A stretch of DNA of 36,790 bases from RGIG4034 sp045628945 (GTDB lineage: Bacteria; Bacillota; Clostridia; Lachnospirales; Lachnospiraceae): the NCBI GenBank assembly GCA_045628945.1, contig JAZQQG010000038.1, positions 1 to 36,790 on the forward strand, given 5' to 3'. The notes beneath the pieces were generated by a model. That model worked only from the letters and a program-made list of their open reading frames with translations, was not told where the DNA came from and ran no database searches. A program made the translations under genes and the position numbers. Shown here piece by piece: positions 23,138 to 30,912 of the stretch (position 1 is the stretch's first letter; each line of letters begins with the position of its first letter).

Positions 23138-24135
23138 AGGTTAATATTTATTATGGCGGAAGAGGAATGATGGATGACCCTACGTTGTTCGTCATCAACA
23201 AGATGCAGGCTGTATTGGAAGAACTGAATGTCACGGTTGAGAGATACAATCTGTACGAGCTAAAGAATAATATTCCGACCTTGCCTCAGACTTTCAAGGA
23301 TGCGGATGGAATTATTCTTGCATCGACGGTAGAGTGGTACGGAATCGGTGGTTTCATGAGTCAGTTCCTGGATGCCTGTTGGCTCTATGGGGATAAAGAG
23401 AAGATTGCGAAGCTCTATATGTGCCCGGTTGTCATGTCGACGACCTATGGGGAGCGCGAAGGCAAATTGAATCTTCAGGTGGCCTGGGAGATTCTGGGAG
23501 GACTTCCCTGCAGCGGTATCTGTGGATACATCTCCGACCCCGCGTCTTTGGAAATGAATGAGAATTATATCTCCATCATTGATAAAAAAGCAGAGAATCT
23601 GTATCGTACCATCAATCAGAAAATGTCGAGTTTTCCTGCAAGTAATCAGGCGGTTAAGCAGAAGATTTCGATTCCGAATACGGTAAACTTTACCCCGCAG
23701 GAGACGGAGCAGCTGTCTCAGTATGTATCGGATGATAACTATATGCAGACGCAGAAGGATGATATCAAGGAACTGGCCAATCTGTTCCGCGGCAAGATGG
23801 AGAAGGCGGAGAATGAGGATACGACCGCTTTTGTGGGAGATTTCGAAAAAGCATTTACTCCGGTGGCCGGTTTCAAATCTGTGATTAAGATGACCATCGA
23901 CGGTCGGAAGAATACATTGATTCTTCAGATTGCGCCGAATGAATTCAAGGCATACTACGGAACGGTTGCGAAGTCGGACGTGGATATTGAGGTGTCGATG
24001 GCGACGATGAATGAGATTGTGAACGGAAGAATGACCTTCCAGAGAGCCTTTATGGGTGGCAATATGAAGACGCGCGGAGATTTCGTAGCACTTCGTACTT
24101 TGGATCAGGTATTCCCGTTTATGGATAGAGTATAG
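23134..24135 (+). CDS. Flavodoxin-like domain fused to an SCP2 sterol-carrier domain
   Basis: 333 residues. The N-terminal about 170 residues look like a flavodoxin/NAD(P)H-dependent FMN reductase fold: a first strand with YYGGRGMMDDPT, a middle motif ILASTVEWYGIGGFMSQFLDA, and VVMSTTYGEREG. After a helical linker, the C-terminal about 100 residues match the SCP2 fold (KMTIDGRKNTLILQI, VDIEVSMATMNEIVNGRMTFQRAFMGGNMKTRGDF), which binds lipids or other hydrophobic ligands. The combination suggests a redox enzyme acting on a bound hydrophobic molecule; this is inference. It is coupled to the rhomboid gene by ATGA, and its stop lies in the ribosome site of the HIT gene. Confidence 0.75.
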   Translation: MKVNIYYGGRGMMDDPTLFVINKMQAVLEELNVTVERYNLYELKNNIPTLPQTFKDADGIILASTVEWYGIGGFMSQFLDACWLYGDKEKIAKLYMCPVVMSTTYGEREGKLNLQVAWEILGGLPCSGICGYISDPASLEMNENYISIIDKKAENLYRTINQKMSSFPASNQAVKQKISIPNTVNFTPQETEQLSQYVSDDNYMQTQKDDIKELANLFRGKMEKAENEDTTAFVGDFEKAFTPVAGFKSVIKMTIDGRKNTLILQIAPNEFKAYYGTVAKSDVDIEVSMATMNEIVNGRMTFQRAFMGGNMKTRGDFVALRTLDQVFPFMDRV

Positions 24136-24147
24136 GAGGCATCAGCA

Positions 24148-24555
24148 ATGAAGGACGATTGTATTTTTTGTAAGCTTGCAAACGGGGTATTTCCTACCCG
24201 TGTGGTATATGAGGATGATACCTTTACCGTAATCATGGATAATGCACCGGTAACCAAGGGTCATTCCCTGATTCTGCCCAAGGAGCACTGTGACAATCTC
24301 TATGAACTTCCCGAGGAGACGGCCTCCAAGGCCTTGGTGCTTGCGAAGAAGTTAGCGGTTAAGATGAAGAGCGTTCTGAAGGCAGACGGTTTTAATGTTG
24401 TTCAGAATAATGAGCCTGTTGCAGGACAGACGGTTTTTCATTTCCATATGCACCTGATTCCTCGTTATGAGAATGACGGTCAGGACCTGAATATGCCTTC
24501 CACCCATCCGACGGATGCGGAACTGGATGAGGTTCTTGCTTTAATCCGAGAATAA
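24148..24555 (+). CDS. HIT-family nucleotide hydrolase
   Basis: 135 residues. The histidine triad HFHMHLIP (His98, His100, His102) is intact, with the N-terminal CIFCKLANG Zn/structural motif (Cys5, Cys8) and GHSLILPKEH. HIT proteins hydrolyse AMP-linked substrates such as adenosine phosphoramidates or aminoacyl-AMP; the precise substrate is not known. TAGGAGGC overlaps the stop of the previous gene. It is part of the rhomboid-led operon. Confidence 0.92.
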   Translation: MKDDCIFCKLANGVFPTRVVYEDDTFTVIMDNAPVTKGHSLILPKEHCDNLYELPEETASKALVLAKKLAVKMKSVLKADGFNVVQNNEPVAGQTVFHFHMHLIPRYENDGQDLNMPSTHPTDAELDEVLALIRE

Positions 24556-24576
24556 TGTCAGGCAGGAGAATGGAAT

Positions 24577-26112
24577 ATGTATCAGGTAATGACTGCCGAT
24601 GAGGCGGTGGAATTGATTCAGGATGGAGACGTTGTCTGCGTCAATTCTTTTTTGGGAATAGAGAACTGTGTCGCACTTCACGAGGCGATTCATAAAAGAT
24701 ACCGTGCCTGTGGTAAGCCGAAGCATCTGACAATGATTTCCAGTGCCGGCTTCGGCGTATGGGACGAGAATCGTTGTGCGGAAGGCTATATTCGTGAAGG
24801 CGCGGTAGATAAGTTAATCTGTGGGCATTTCGGTGCGATGTACAGCACGAAGATGTTGGTGTTGGAAAATCGATTTGAGGCGTACAATCTGCCTCTGGGT
24901 TGTATTTCCCATGCAATTCGTGCGCAGGCGGGTGGAATCCCCGGGGCACTGTCGAAGGTGGGTCTGGATATTTTCGTGGATCCGCGAATTGACGGACCGG
25001 CGATCAATGCAATTTCGAAGGATACTTCTCTTGTGAAAACGGTTACAGTGGACGGAGAAGAGTTCCTCTACTATAAGCTTCCGAAGATTACGGTAGCGTT
25101 AATTAAAGGAACGACCGCGGATAAGAAGGGCAATATCTCCTTTGACGATATGTATATCTCAGGAGATGCACTGTCGATCTGCCAGGCGGTAAAGGCTAAC
25201 GGCGGTAAGGTAATTGTACAGGTGGACCGAATTACCAGCACGCACTCACGCCCTCGAAATACGATTATTCCGGGATGTTTTGTTGATGCGATTGTGTTGG
25301 ACAAGCCGGCGCCTCGACATGCGGCCTTTGAATCCTTGACCGGTAGCTTTGACATTCCCTATGATCAGTGGCAGGACTGGAACGAGATGCTTGAGGTGAG
25401 AACTTCGACGAAGAAGTCCGGCAGTCAGATTCCGGCGGAGATTATCGGCAGACGTGCGGCGATGGAGCTGAATCCGGAGGATATTGTAAATATCGGAGTC
25501 GGTATTCCGGAGAAGGTCTCGAAGTATGCCCGTATCAGTGGGATGTTGGACAAGGTTACCTTAACGGTTGAGTCCGGCGGTATCGGTGGCTTCCCGGCCT
25601 CCGGTAAGGTATTTGGTGCCGTAATCGGAACGGATGCGATGATTGATATGTCGAACCAGTTCGACTTGTATGATAACGGCGGACTGGATATCTGCTTTAT
25701 GGGCGGAATTGAGGTGGATCGTGAAGGGAATGTGAATGCACACCGCGGTCCAGGAGCTTTTGCGGGAATCGGCGGATTCGCCAACATCACGGCCAAGACC
25801 CATACGGTAGTATTCTGTCTGACCTTCAATGCGAAGGGCCTTGTGGTTGACGAGGATGAGAATGGTAAGGTAACCGTTCGACAAAACGGTGAAGTTGCGA
25901 AGTTTGTCGACAAGGTAAGCAGTATCAGTTTCTCGGCAAAGCGCGCCCGGGTGAATGGACAGCGGGTTCTCTACGTTACGGAGCGATGCGTCTTTGAACT
26001 GGTGGAATCTGGGCTGAAACTGGTGGAAGCTTATCCCGGAATTGACGTGAAACGCGATATTCTGGCGCTTCTTCCTTTCCCGGTAGAAGTGGATTCCAGT
26101 TTAATGTATTAG
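24577..26112 (+). CDS. Family I CoA-transferase (acyl-CoA:acetate/propionate type)
   Basis: 511 residues containing both alpha-like and beta-like halves in one chain, as in propionate CoA-transferase/YdiF. The N-terminal half has the CoA-binding loop region (SHAIRAQAGGIPG, residues 111-123); the C-terminal half has the catalytic glutamate Glu332 in LTVESGGIGG, which forms the glutamyl-CoA thioester. It moves CoA between short-chain acids, probably in butyrate/acetate or propionate metabolism; the exact acids cannot be read from sequence. AGGAG at 24564-24568 fits the ATG. It lies last in the rhomboid operon and ends at a terminator shared with the convergent murG. Confidence 0.88.
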   Translation: MYQVMTADEAVELIQDGDVVCVNSFLGIENCVALHEAIHKRYRACGKPKHLTMISSAGFGVWDENRCAEGYIREGAVDKLICGHFGAMYSTKMLVLENRFEAYNLPLGCISHAIRAQAGGIPGALSKVGLDIFVDPRIDGPAINAISKDTSLVKTVTVDGEEFLYYKLPKITVALIKGTTADKKGNISFDDMYISGDALSICQAVKANGGKVIVQVDRITSTHSRPRNTIIPGCFVDAIVLDKPAPRHAAFESLTGSFDIPYDQWQDWNEMLEVRTSTKKSGSQIPAEIIGRRAAMELNPEDIVNIGVGIPEKVSKYARISGMLDKVTLTVESGGIGGFPASGKVFGAVIGTDAMIDMSNQFDLYDNGGLDICFMGGIEVDREGNVNAHRGPGAFAGIGGFANITAKTHTVVFCLTFNAKGLVVDEDENGKVTVRQNGEVAKFVDKVSSISFSAKRARVNGQRVLYVTERCVFELVESGLKLVEAYPGIDVKRDILALLPFPVEVDSSLMY

Positions 26113-26128
26113 CACATACAGACATCAA

Positions 26129-26163
26129 AAAAGCAACCTGTCACTGTCGGATCGGTTGCTTTT
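26129..26163. terminator. Bidirectional terminator between CoA-transferase and murG
   Basis: A 10-bp stem (AAAAGCAACC at 26129-26138 with GGTTGCTTTT at 26154-26163) has a 15-nt loop, with T-runs on both strands. The genes converge here. Confidence 0.85.
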
Positions 26164-26169
26164 CTGATT

Positions 26170-27234
26170 CTATTCTGTCAATTCTTCAATTAGTCCCATC
26201 ACGGTCTCGATGGCATTGGTCTGGGTACTGCCCGCCATGGCGGTAATGTACCGATCGCGGTTCTCGAAGAGACGGTCCACTTCTTCAATCAATTGCGCCA
26301 CGGTCATCTTTTCTTCGTCAAGAACAACACTGTAGCCCTGTTCCTTGAAGGATTCTGCATTCAGAATCTGGTCGCCGCGGCTGCAGGACAGCGGCAGCGG
26401 GATGAGGAGGTTCGGCTTCTTTAAGGCCAACAATTCGCAGATTGCATTGGCACCGGCCCGCGAGATTACGACATCGGCGATTGCAAAAAGGTCCTTTAAC
26501 TCTTCTTTGATGTATTCATATTGGCAATAGCCTTCGGTTTCATTCAGACTCTCGTCGAGATTTCCTTTTCCACACAGATGGACAACCGAAAAACGATTTA
26601 GCAAGGTCGGAAGTGCTTCACGAACCGCCACATTGATGGCGCGGGCACCGGTGGATCCTCCAATCACCAGTAATACAGGTTTGCCTTCCTGGAATCCGGT
26701 AAAAGAGAATCCGGCTTCGCGGACTCCTTCCAAGAGTTCTGCACGAATCGGAGAGCCGGTTAGGACTGCTTTTTTGGCAGGAAGGTGCTTGAGTGTCTCG
26801 GGGAAATTGCAGCAAACCTTCTTGGCTACCGGAATACACAGCTTATTCGCAAGTCCCGGGGTCATGTCGGATTCGTGAATGATGCAAGGGATCTTCAACG
26901 CGGCCGCTGCACGCACAACGGGAACGCTGACGAAACCTCCCTTTGAGAAAACCACATCCGGGCGAATAGCCTTGAGGATTCTTTTGGCATCCGAGTACCC
27001 CTTCAGAACCCGAAAGGGATCCGTCAGGTTCTTAAGCGAGAAGTAACGTCTGAGCTTCCCTGTGGATACGGAGTAGTAGGGGATATCGTAGTCTGCAATC
27101 AGCTTGCTTTCGATGCCGTTTTCCGATCCGATATAATGAACTTCATAGTCTTTTGCATAAAGGGAGGGAAGGAGCGCAAGGTTCGGAGTAACATGTCCTG
27201 CGGTTCCGCCTCCTGTAAGGATTATTTTCTTCAT
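26170..27234 (-). CDS. murG: UDP-GlcNAc:undecaprenyl-PP-MurNAc-pentapeptide GlcNAc transferase
   Basis: 354 residues. It converts lipid I to lipid II on the inner face of the membrane in peptidoglycan synthesis. The N-terminal GGGTAGHVTP (8-17), the membrane-association segment with SKGGFVSVP, HESDMTPGLAN, the nucleotide-binding GGSTGARAIN and the SRAGANAICELL and SRGDQILNA blocks are all diagnostic. I set the start at MKKIILTGGG, 27234; an upstream extension is possible but would run through the promoter. The -10 box (TATAAT) lies 6 bases before this ATG and no ribosome site is seen, so the mRNA is probably leaderless. It stands alone, away from other mur genes. Confidence 0.93.
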   Translation of the reverse strand: MKKIILTGGGTAGHVTPNLALLPSLYAKDYEVHYIGSENGIESKLIADYDIPYYSVSTGKLRRYFSLKNLTDPFRVLKGYSDAKRILKAIRPDVVFSKGGFVSVPVVRAAAALKIPCIIHESDMTPGLANKLCIPVAKKVCCNFPETLKHLPAKKAVLTGSPIRAELLEGVREAGFSFTGFQEGKPVLLVIGGSTGARAINVAVREALPTLLNRFSVVHLCGKGNLDESLNETEGYCQYEYIKEELKDLFAIADVVISRAGANAICELLALKKPNLLIPLPLSCSRGDQILNAESFKEQGYSVVLDEEKMTVAQLIEEVDRLFENRDRYITAMAGSTQTNAIETVMGLIEELTE

Positions 27235-27240
27235 GAGCCC

Positions 27241-27269
27241 ATTATAACATTGAAAACAGGCGGTTTCAA
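27241..27269 (-). promoter_or_regulatory. Sigma-A promoter of murG, leaderless
   Basis: On the minus strand: TTGAAA (27269-27264), exactly 17 bp, TGT TATAAT (27246-27241), then 6 bases and the ATG of murG. The expected transcription start is the A of the ATG. An 8-bp inverted repeat (CATTGAAA at 27248-27255 with TTTCAATG at 27264-27271) covers the -35 box and spacer and could be an operator. Confidence 0.8.
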
Positions 27270-27277
27270 TGCTACAC

Positions 27278-27307
27278 TTGAGAGGGCGATTTGCTTGCCG
27301 GTATTGT
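27278..27307 (+). promoter_or_regulatory. Possible promoter of the hydroxyacid dehydrogenase operon
   Basis: TTGAGA (27278-27283), 18 bp, TATTGT (27302-27307). It is moderate in quality and back-to-back with the murG promoter. Confidence 0.4.
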
Positions 27308-27362
27308 CGGATGTTTCCCGATGACAAAGCGGTGAACCGTAGCGAAATAAGAGGTTGAGAAT

Positions 27363-28322
27363 ATGAAATTAGTACTGTTGGAGAAGAACAGCGTGGGCCT
27401 GGATGTGACCTTTGACAGTTTTAAGGGACTGGGCGAACTGGTGGCGTATGAGAATACGAAGCCGGAGGAGATTGCGGAACGTGTCGGTGATGCCGACATT
27501 GTGATTATGAATAAGTGTCCGATGAACGAGTCGACACTTGGCGGGGACAAGAATCTGAAGTTTGTTGCTACCCTGGCAACCGGCTTTGATGTCATCGATA
27601 CCGAGTATTTGAAGTCCAGAGGTGTGGCAGCGGCCAATGTGAAAGGATATTCTACGGATTCCGTGGCACAGCATACCATTGCTCTGGCACTCAATCTGGT
27701 TGAAAAACTTCCGTACTACACGAATTACGTGCAAAGCGGTGCTTATACGAGGTCTTCTTCTTTTAGTCACATCGATAACCACTTCTGGGATCTTTCCGGG
27801 AAGACCTGGGGAATTGTCGGTATGGGCAATATCGGAAGAAGAGTGGCTGAACTTGCCAAGGCCTTTGGCTGTAAGGTCCTCTATTATTCCACGACTGGAG
27901 TGCGTCGTGCGGAAGAATATGATAACGTTACGTTAGAGGAGCTCTGTGCACAGTCGGATGTCATTTCGGTACATTGTCCGCTGACGGAGAAGACTCGCCA
28001 TCTGGTAAACCGGGATTTCCTTGGCAGAATGAAGAAGAGCGCTTTTCTCATTAATGTTGCCAGAGGACCTGTTGTAGACGAAGAGGCGATGCGCTGGGCC
28101 CTTGAAAACGGTGAGATTGCCGGTGCGGGTCTGGATGTTTTGTCCAAGGAGCCCATGCGGGAGGACAATCCGCTCTACGAGCTTCGCAACTTGCCAAACC
28201 TCATCATTACCCCCCATATGGGTTGGGGCAGTCACGAAGCCAGACAACGTCTGGTGGAAGAAGTTGCATTGAATATTCGGGCGTTTCTTGCAGGCGAGGA
28301 ACGCAATCTGATTACGAAATAA
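27363..28322 (+). CDS. D-isomer-specific 2-hydroxyacid dehydrogenase
   Basis: 319 residues. The NAD-binding fold shows GMGNIGRRVAEL (GxGxxG at 153-158), and the catalytic set is complete: Arg234 in NVARGP, Glu263 in SKEP and His285 in TPHMGWG. It interconverts a 2-oxo acid and a D-2-hydroxy acid, and is closest in pattern to glycerate/hydroxypyruvate-type enzymes, but the substrate is uncertain. It precedes luxS by 21 bases and is probably co-transcribed with luxS and mtnN. AGAGG sits before the ATG. Confidence 0.88.
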   Translation: MKLVLLEKNSVGLDVTFDSFKGLGELVAYENTKPEEIAERVGDADIVIMNKCPMNESTLGGDKNLKFVATLATGFDVIDTEYLKSRGVAAANVKGYSTDSVAQHTIALALNLVEKLPYYTNYVQSGAYTRSSSFSHIDNHFWDLSGKTWGIVGMGNIGRRVAELAKAFGCKVLYYSTTGVRRAEEYDNVTLEELCAQSDVISVHCPLTEKTRHLVNRDFLGRMKKSAFLINVARGPVVDEEAMRWALENGEIAGAGLDVLSKEPMREDNPLYELRNLPNLIITPHMGWGSHEARQRLVEEVALNIRAFLAGEERNLITK

Positions 28323-28343
28323 AAAAACAAGGAGACGAGAATT

Positions 28344-28817
28344 ATGGCAATTGAGAGAATTACGAGTTTTACGGTGGACCATACGCTGTTATATCCGGGA
28401 ATCTACGTATCCCGCATTGATGACGATATCACAACGTATGATATGAGAATGCGCAAACCGAACACCGGTGAATTGGTGGATAACGCGACGATGCATTCGC
28501 TGGAGCATATGTTTGCGACCTTTATTCGAAACAGTGAGATTAAGCAGGATGTCATCTACTTCGGACCGATGGGATGCCAGACCGGCTTCTATCTGTTGGT
28601 TCGCAACGCCGAGAATAAAAAAGTACTTGCTGTGGTAGAGGACGTGCTGTCCCAGATTATTGCGTACGAGGGACCGGTTTTTGGCGCGAGCGAAATTGAG
28701 TGTGGAAATTATCGCAATCTCGATCTTAATCTTGCAAAAGAAGAAGCGAAGAACTATCTTGCAATCCTGCAGAAGAAAGATTCCGAAGGCACCAATACCT
28801 TCGAATATGCAAAATAA
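28344..28817 (+). CDS. luxS: S-ribosylhomocysteine lyase (AI-2 synthase)
   Basis: 157 residues. It cleaves S-ribosylhomocysteine to homocysteine and DPD, the precursor of autoinducer-2. Metal ligands are visible: His51 and His55 in HSLEH (Glu54 catalytic) and Cys120 in IECGNYRNLDL; the catalytic Cys78 is in GCQTGFYL. AAGGAGACGAG precedes the ATG. It stands directly before mtnN, the enzyme that produces its substrate, with a 9-base gap. Confidence 0.96.
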   Translation: MAIERITSFTVDHTLLYPGIYVSRIDDDITTYDMRMRKPNTGELVDNATMHSLEHMFATFIRNSEIKQDVIYFGPMGCQTGFYLLVRNAENKKVLAVVEDVLSQIIAYEGPVFGASEIECGNYRNLDLNLAKEEAKNYLAILQKKDSEGTNTFEYAK

Positions 28818-28826
28818 GGAGACAAT

Positions 28827-29534
28827 ATGATTGGTATTATTTGTGCAATGCAGTCCGAAATGGAGAAGATTCATGCGTTGATTCCCGTAACCGGAGAAGA
28901 AGAAATCAGCGGAATTCGTTTTTACAAGGGAGATTATCAGGGTCAGGAGATTGTCACTGCAATCTGCGGCATCGGCAAGGTGTTCGCGGCGATGTGTGCA
29001 CAGACCATGATTCTTACCTATCACCCGGAGATGGTGTTGAATGTCGGCGTGGCAGGATCTCTGTCCACCAAGCTTTCGATTGCGGATATTGCGATTGCTT
29101 CCGATCTTGTGGAGCATGATATGGATACCTCTGCCATCGGAGATCCGAAGGGCTTGATTTCCGGAATCAATATCATCAATCTGCCTTGCGATGCGAAGAT
29201 TGTAAAGGAGATGGAGGAAGCCGTTGCCGCTTCTGGTATTGACGGCATCAAGACCGTAACCGGTACGATTGCTTCCGGCGATCAGTTTATTGCCAATCCG
29301 GCAAGAAAAGAAGAAATCATCAAGGATTTCGGGGCCATTGCCTGTGAAATGGAAGGGGCCGCAATTGGCCAGGTATGCTACGTGAACAAGGTTCCCTGCT
29401 GTGTCATTCGTGCAATTTCCGATTCGGCAGACAACAGTTCGCATATGGACTATCCGGAGTTTGTTAAGATTGCGTCGGCGAACTCTGCGAAGGTGATTGT
29501 ATCGTTCCTGGACCGTCGGCTTTCGGCACGATAA
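28827..29534 (+). CDS. mtnN: 5'-methylthioadenosine/S-adenosylhomocysteine nucleosidase
   Basis: 235 residues. It removes adenine from S-adenosylhomocysteine (supplying LuxS) and from methylthioadenosine. Signatures: MIGIICAMQSEME with Glu11, the glycine-rich CGIGKVFAAM, VLNVGVAGSL, ACEMEGAA (173-179) and RAISDSAD with catalytic Asp199. The ribosome site AAGGAG overlaps the luxS stop, so they are coupled. I see no clear terminator after it. Confidence 0.95.
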   Translation: MIGIICAMQSEMEKIHALIPVTGEEEISGIRFYKGDYQGQEIVTAICGIGKVFAAMCAQTMILTYHPEMVLNVGVAGSLSTKLSIADIAIASDLVEHDMDTSAIGDPKGLISGINIINLPCDAKIVKEMEEAVAASGIDGIKTVTGTIASGDQFIANPARKEEIIKDFGAIACEMEGAAIGQVCYVNKVPCCVIRAISDSADNSSHMDYPEFVKIASANSAKVIVSFLDRRLSAR

Positions 29535-29573
29535 CAAAATGTTATAAATCATTTTTTCGACCGGGTACAGGCA

Positions 29574-29588
29574 TTAGAATAATTCTAT
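29574..29588. promoter_or_regulatory. Palindrome resembling a PerR/Fur-type box
   Basis: TTAGAATAATTCTAT is a 7-1-7-like palindrome with three differences from the PerR consensus TTATAATNATTATAA. It lies 65 bases before the histidine phosphatase gene. A single site proves nothing. Confidence 0.2.
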
Positions 29589-29652
29589 CCGAGAACTCCC
29601 GACAGAGGAGAACGAACGGTGTTTGACAAAACGAGGACTACGGAGGGTTGTT

Positions 29653-30228
29653 ATGACGAAATTGTACTTGGTAAGACATGCGCAACCGCAGTATGCCTGG
29701 AAGGATGACCGTACCAGACCCCTAACCGAGGAAGGGTGGCAGGACAGCCGCAGTGTCAGCCGGAGGCTAATCGATGTACCGCTGGATTACATTGTGTCGA
29801 GCCCGTATCTTCGCTCAATTCAGACGATTGAGGGGTGTGCGGAGGGGCATAATCTGGTGATTCACACAGAGGAACGCTTTCGCGAACGGGAGTGTGGCCC
29901 CGGCGGGAACAGCAAGCAGCTGATGCGATGCCGATGGGAGAATTTTGACTTCTGTGAAGAAGGCGGCGAGAGTCTCCGAGAGGTACAGGCACGCAACATG
30001 GAAGCTTTGCAAGAGATTTTGGCGACGCATCCGGAGGAAAACATCCTGCTGGGAACCCACGGCACGGCCATGAGTACCATCCTGCAGTATTATATGCCGG
30101 AGTATAACGGCGATTCTTTTTTTCGTATGATCGATTTCATGCCTTACATTGTGTGCCTGGAATTTGAGGGAGAGCGATTCGTTCGAATGGAGGAGCTCTT
30201 TATCTGCGAGAAACAATATCATGAATAG
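29653..30228 (+). CDS. Histidine phosphatase (phosphoglycerate mutase-like)
   Basis: 191 residues. The RHG-type motif appears as LVRHAQ, with the phosphoacceptor His9 and Arg8. Arg54 (SSPYLRSIQT), Glu-rich RERECG and His136 (GTHGTAM) complete the active site. The third residue of the RHG motif is Ala instead of Gly, a common variant. It is a small-molecule or sugar phosphatase of unknown substrate. The ATG at 29653 is chosen because CGGAGGG lies just upstream. The LUD gene follows after 41 bases. Confidence 0.85.
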   Translation: MTKLYLVRHAQPQYAWKDDRTRPLTEEGWQDSRSVSRRLIDVPLDYIVSSPYLRSIQTIEGCAEGHNLVIHTEERFRERECGPGGNSKQLMRCRWENFDFCEEGGESLREVQARNMEALQEILATHPEENILLGTHGTAMSTILQYYMPEYNGDSFFRMIDFMPYIVCLEFEGERFVRMEELFICEKQYHE

Positions 30229-30269
30229 TCAATCACGAAGAAGAACTGGAAAACGAGAAGGAGGATTCG

Positions 30270-30911
30270 ATGATATCTGAGGTAAAAAAGGAATTCTACG
30301 CCAAGCAGGCGCAGAGCATTATCAATAAATTGCAGCTTCGCAAGATGGAAGGCTACTACTGCGAAGATGTTGCAGCGGCAAGAAAGAAAGTGGTCGAGCT
30401 TCTCGGAGATGCCGGGAAGGCCGTGGCTTACGGCGGATCCATGACCATCGATGAGAATGGTTTTAAAGACGAGATTACGGCAGCGGGACATGAACTTATT
30501 ATTCGCGAGAGTGCGAAGACTCCGGAGGAGCTTCGTGAAATCAAGGCGCGCACGATTAATGCGGATGCTTTTCTGATGAGTACCAATGCGATTACACTGG
30601 ATGGCGAACTGATTAATATCGACGGCCGTGGCAATCGCGTGAGCTATCTGATCTATGGACCGGATTCGGTTATTGTGGTTGCCGGAATGAATAAGGTGGT
30701 AGCGAATGTAGAGGACGGTGTTCGTCGTGTACGCAATATCGCAACCCCGGCCAACACAATTCGTTTGCACTGCGATACCCCTTGTGCGAAAACCGGACAG
30801 TGCGCGAACTGTCTGACGAATTCTATCTGCAGTCAGATTGTGGTAACCCGAACCAGCATGATTCCGGGACGAATTAAGGTGGTTCTGGTGGGAGAGGTCT
30901 TAGGATACTAA
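30270..30911 (+). CDS. LUD-domain (DUF162, LutC-like) protein
   Basis: 213 residues matching the lactate-utilisation LUD domain: VAYGGSMTIDENGF, ADAFLMSTNAIT, GELINIDGRGNRV, VIVVAGMNKVV. A C-terminal cysteine group (Cys168, 172, 178, 181, 187; C-x3-C-x5-C-x2-C) may bind metal. LutC itself is part of the iron-sulfur L-lactate oxidase LutABC; no lutA or lutB is next to it here, so it is a stand-alone member of uncertain role. GAAGGAGGA precedes the ATG. Confidence 0.82.
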   Translation: MISEVKKEFYAKQAQSIINKLQLRKMEGYYCEDVAAARKKVVELLGDAGKAVAYGGSMTIDENGFKDEITAAGHELIIRESAKTPEELREIKARTINADAFLMSTNAITLDGELINIDGRGNRVSYLIYGPDSVIVVAGMNKVVANVEDGVRRVRNIATPANTIRLHCDTPCAKTGQCANCLTNSICSQIVVTRTSMIPGRIKVVLVGEVLGY

Positions 30912-30912
30912 T

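Noticed and set aside
27235..27327. N-terminal extension of murG by 31 codons
   Set aside because: The extension runs through the promoter, and MurG proteins begin at the MKKIILTGGGTAGH strand.
28389..29552. 387-codon open frame on the minus strand
   Set aside because: It lies antisense across luxS and mtnN, which have full catalytic motifs and ribosome sites; the translation is rich in Arg, His, Asn and Ile without any recognisable domain.
29574..29588. PerR operon control of the histidine phosphatase genes
   Set aside because: Three mismatches to the consensus, no oxidative-stress genes nearby, and a single site; kept only as a low-confidence palindrome.
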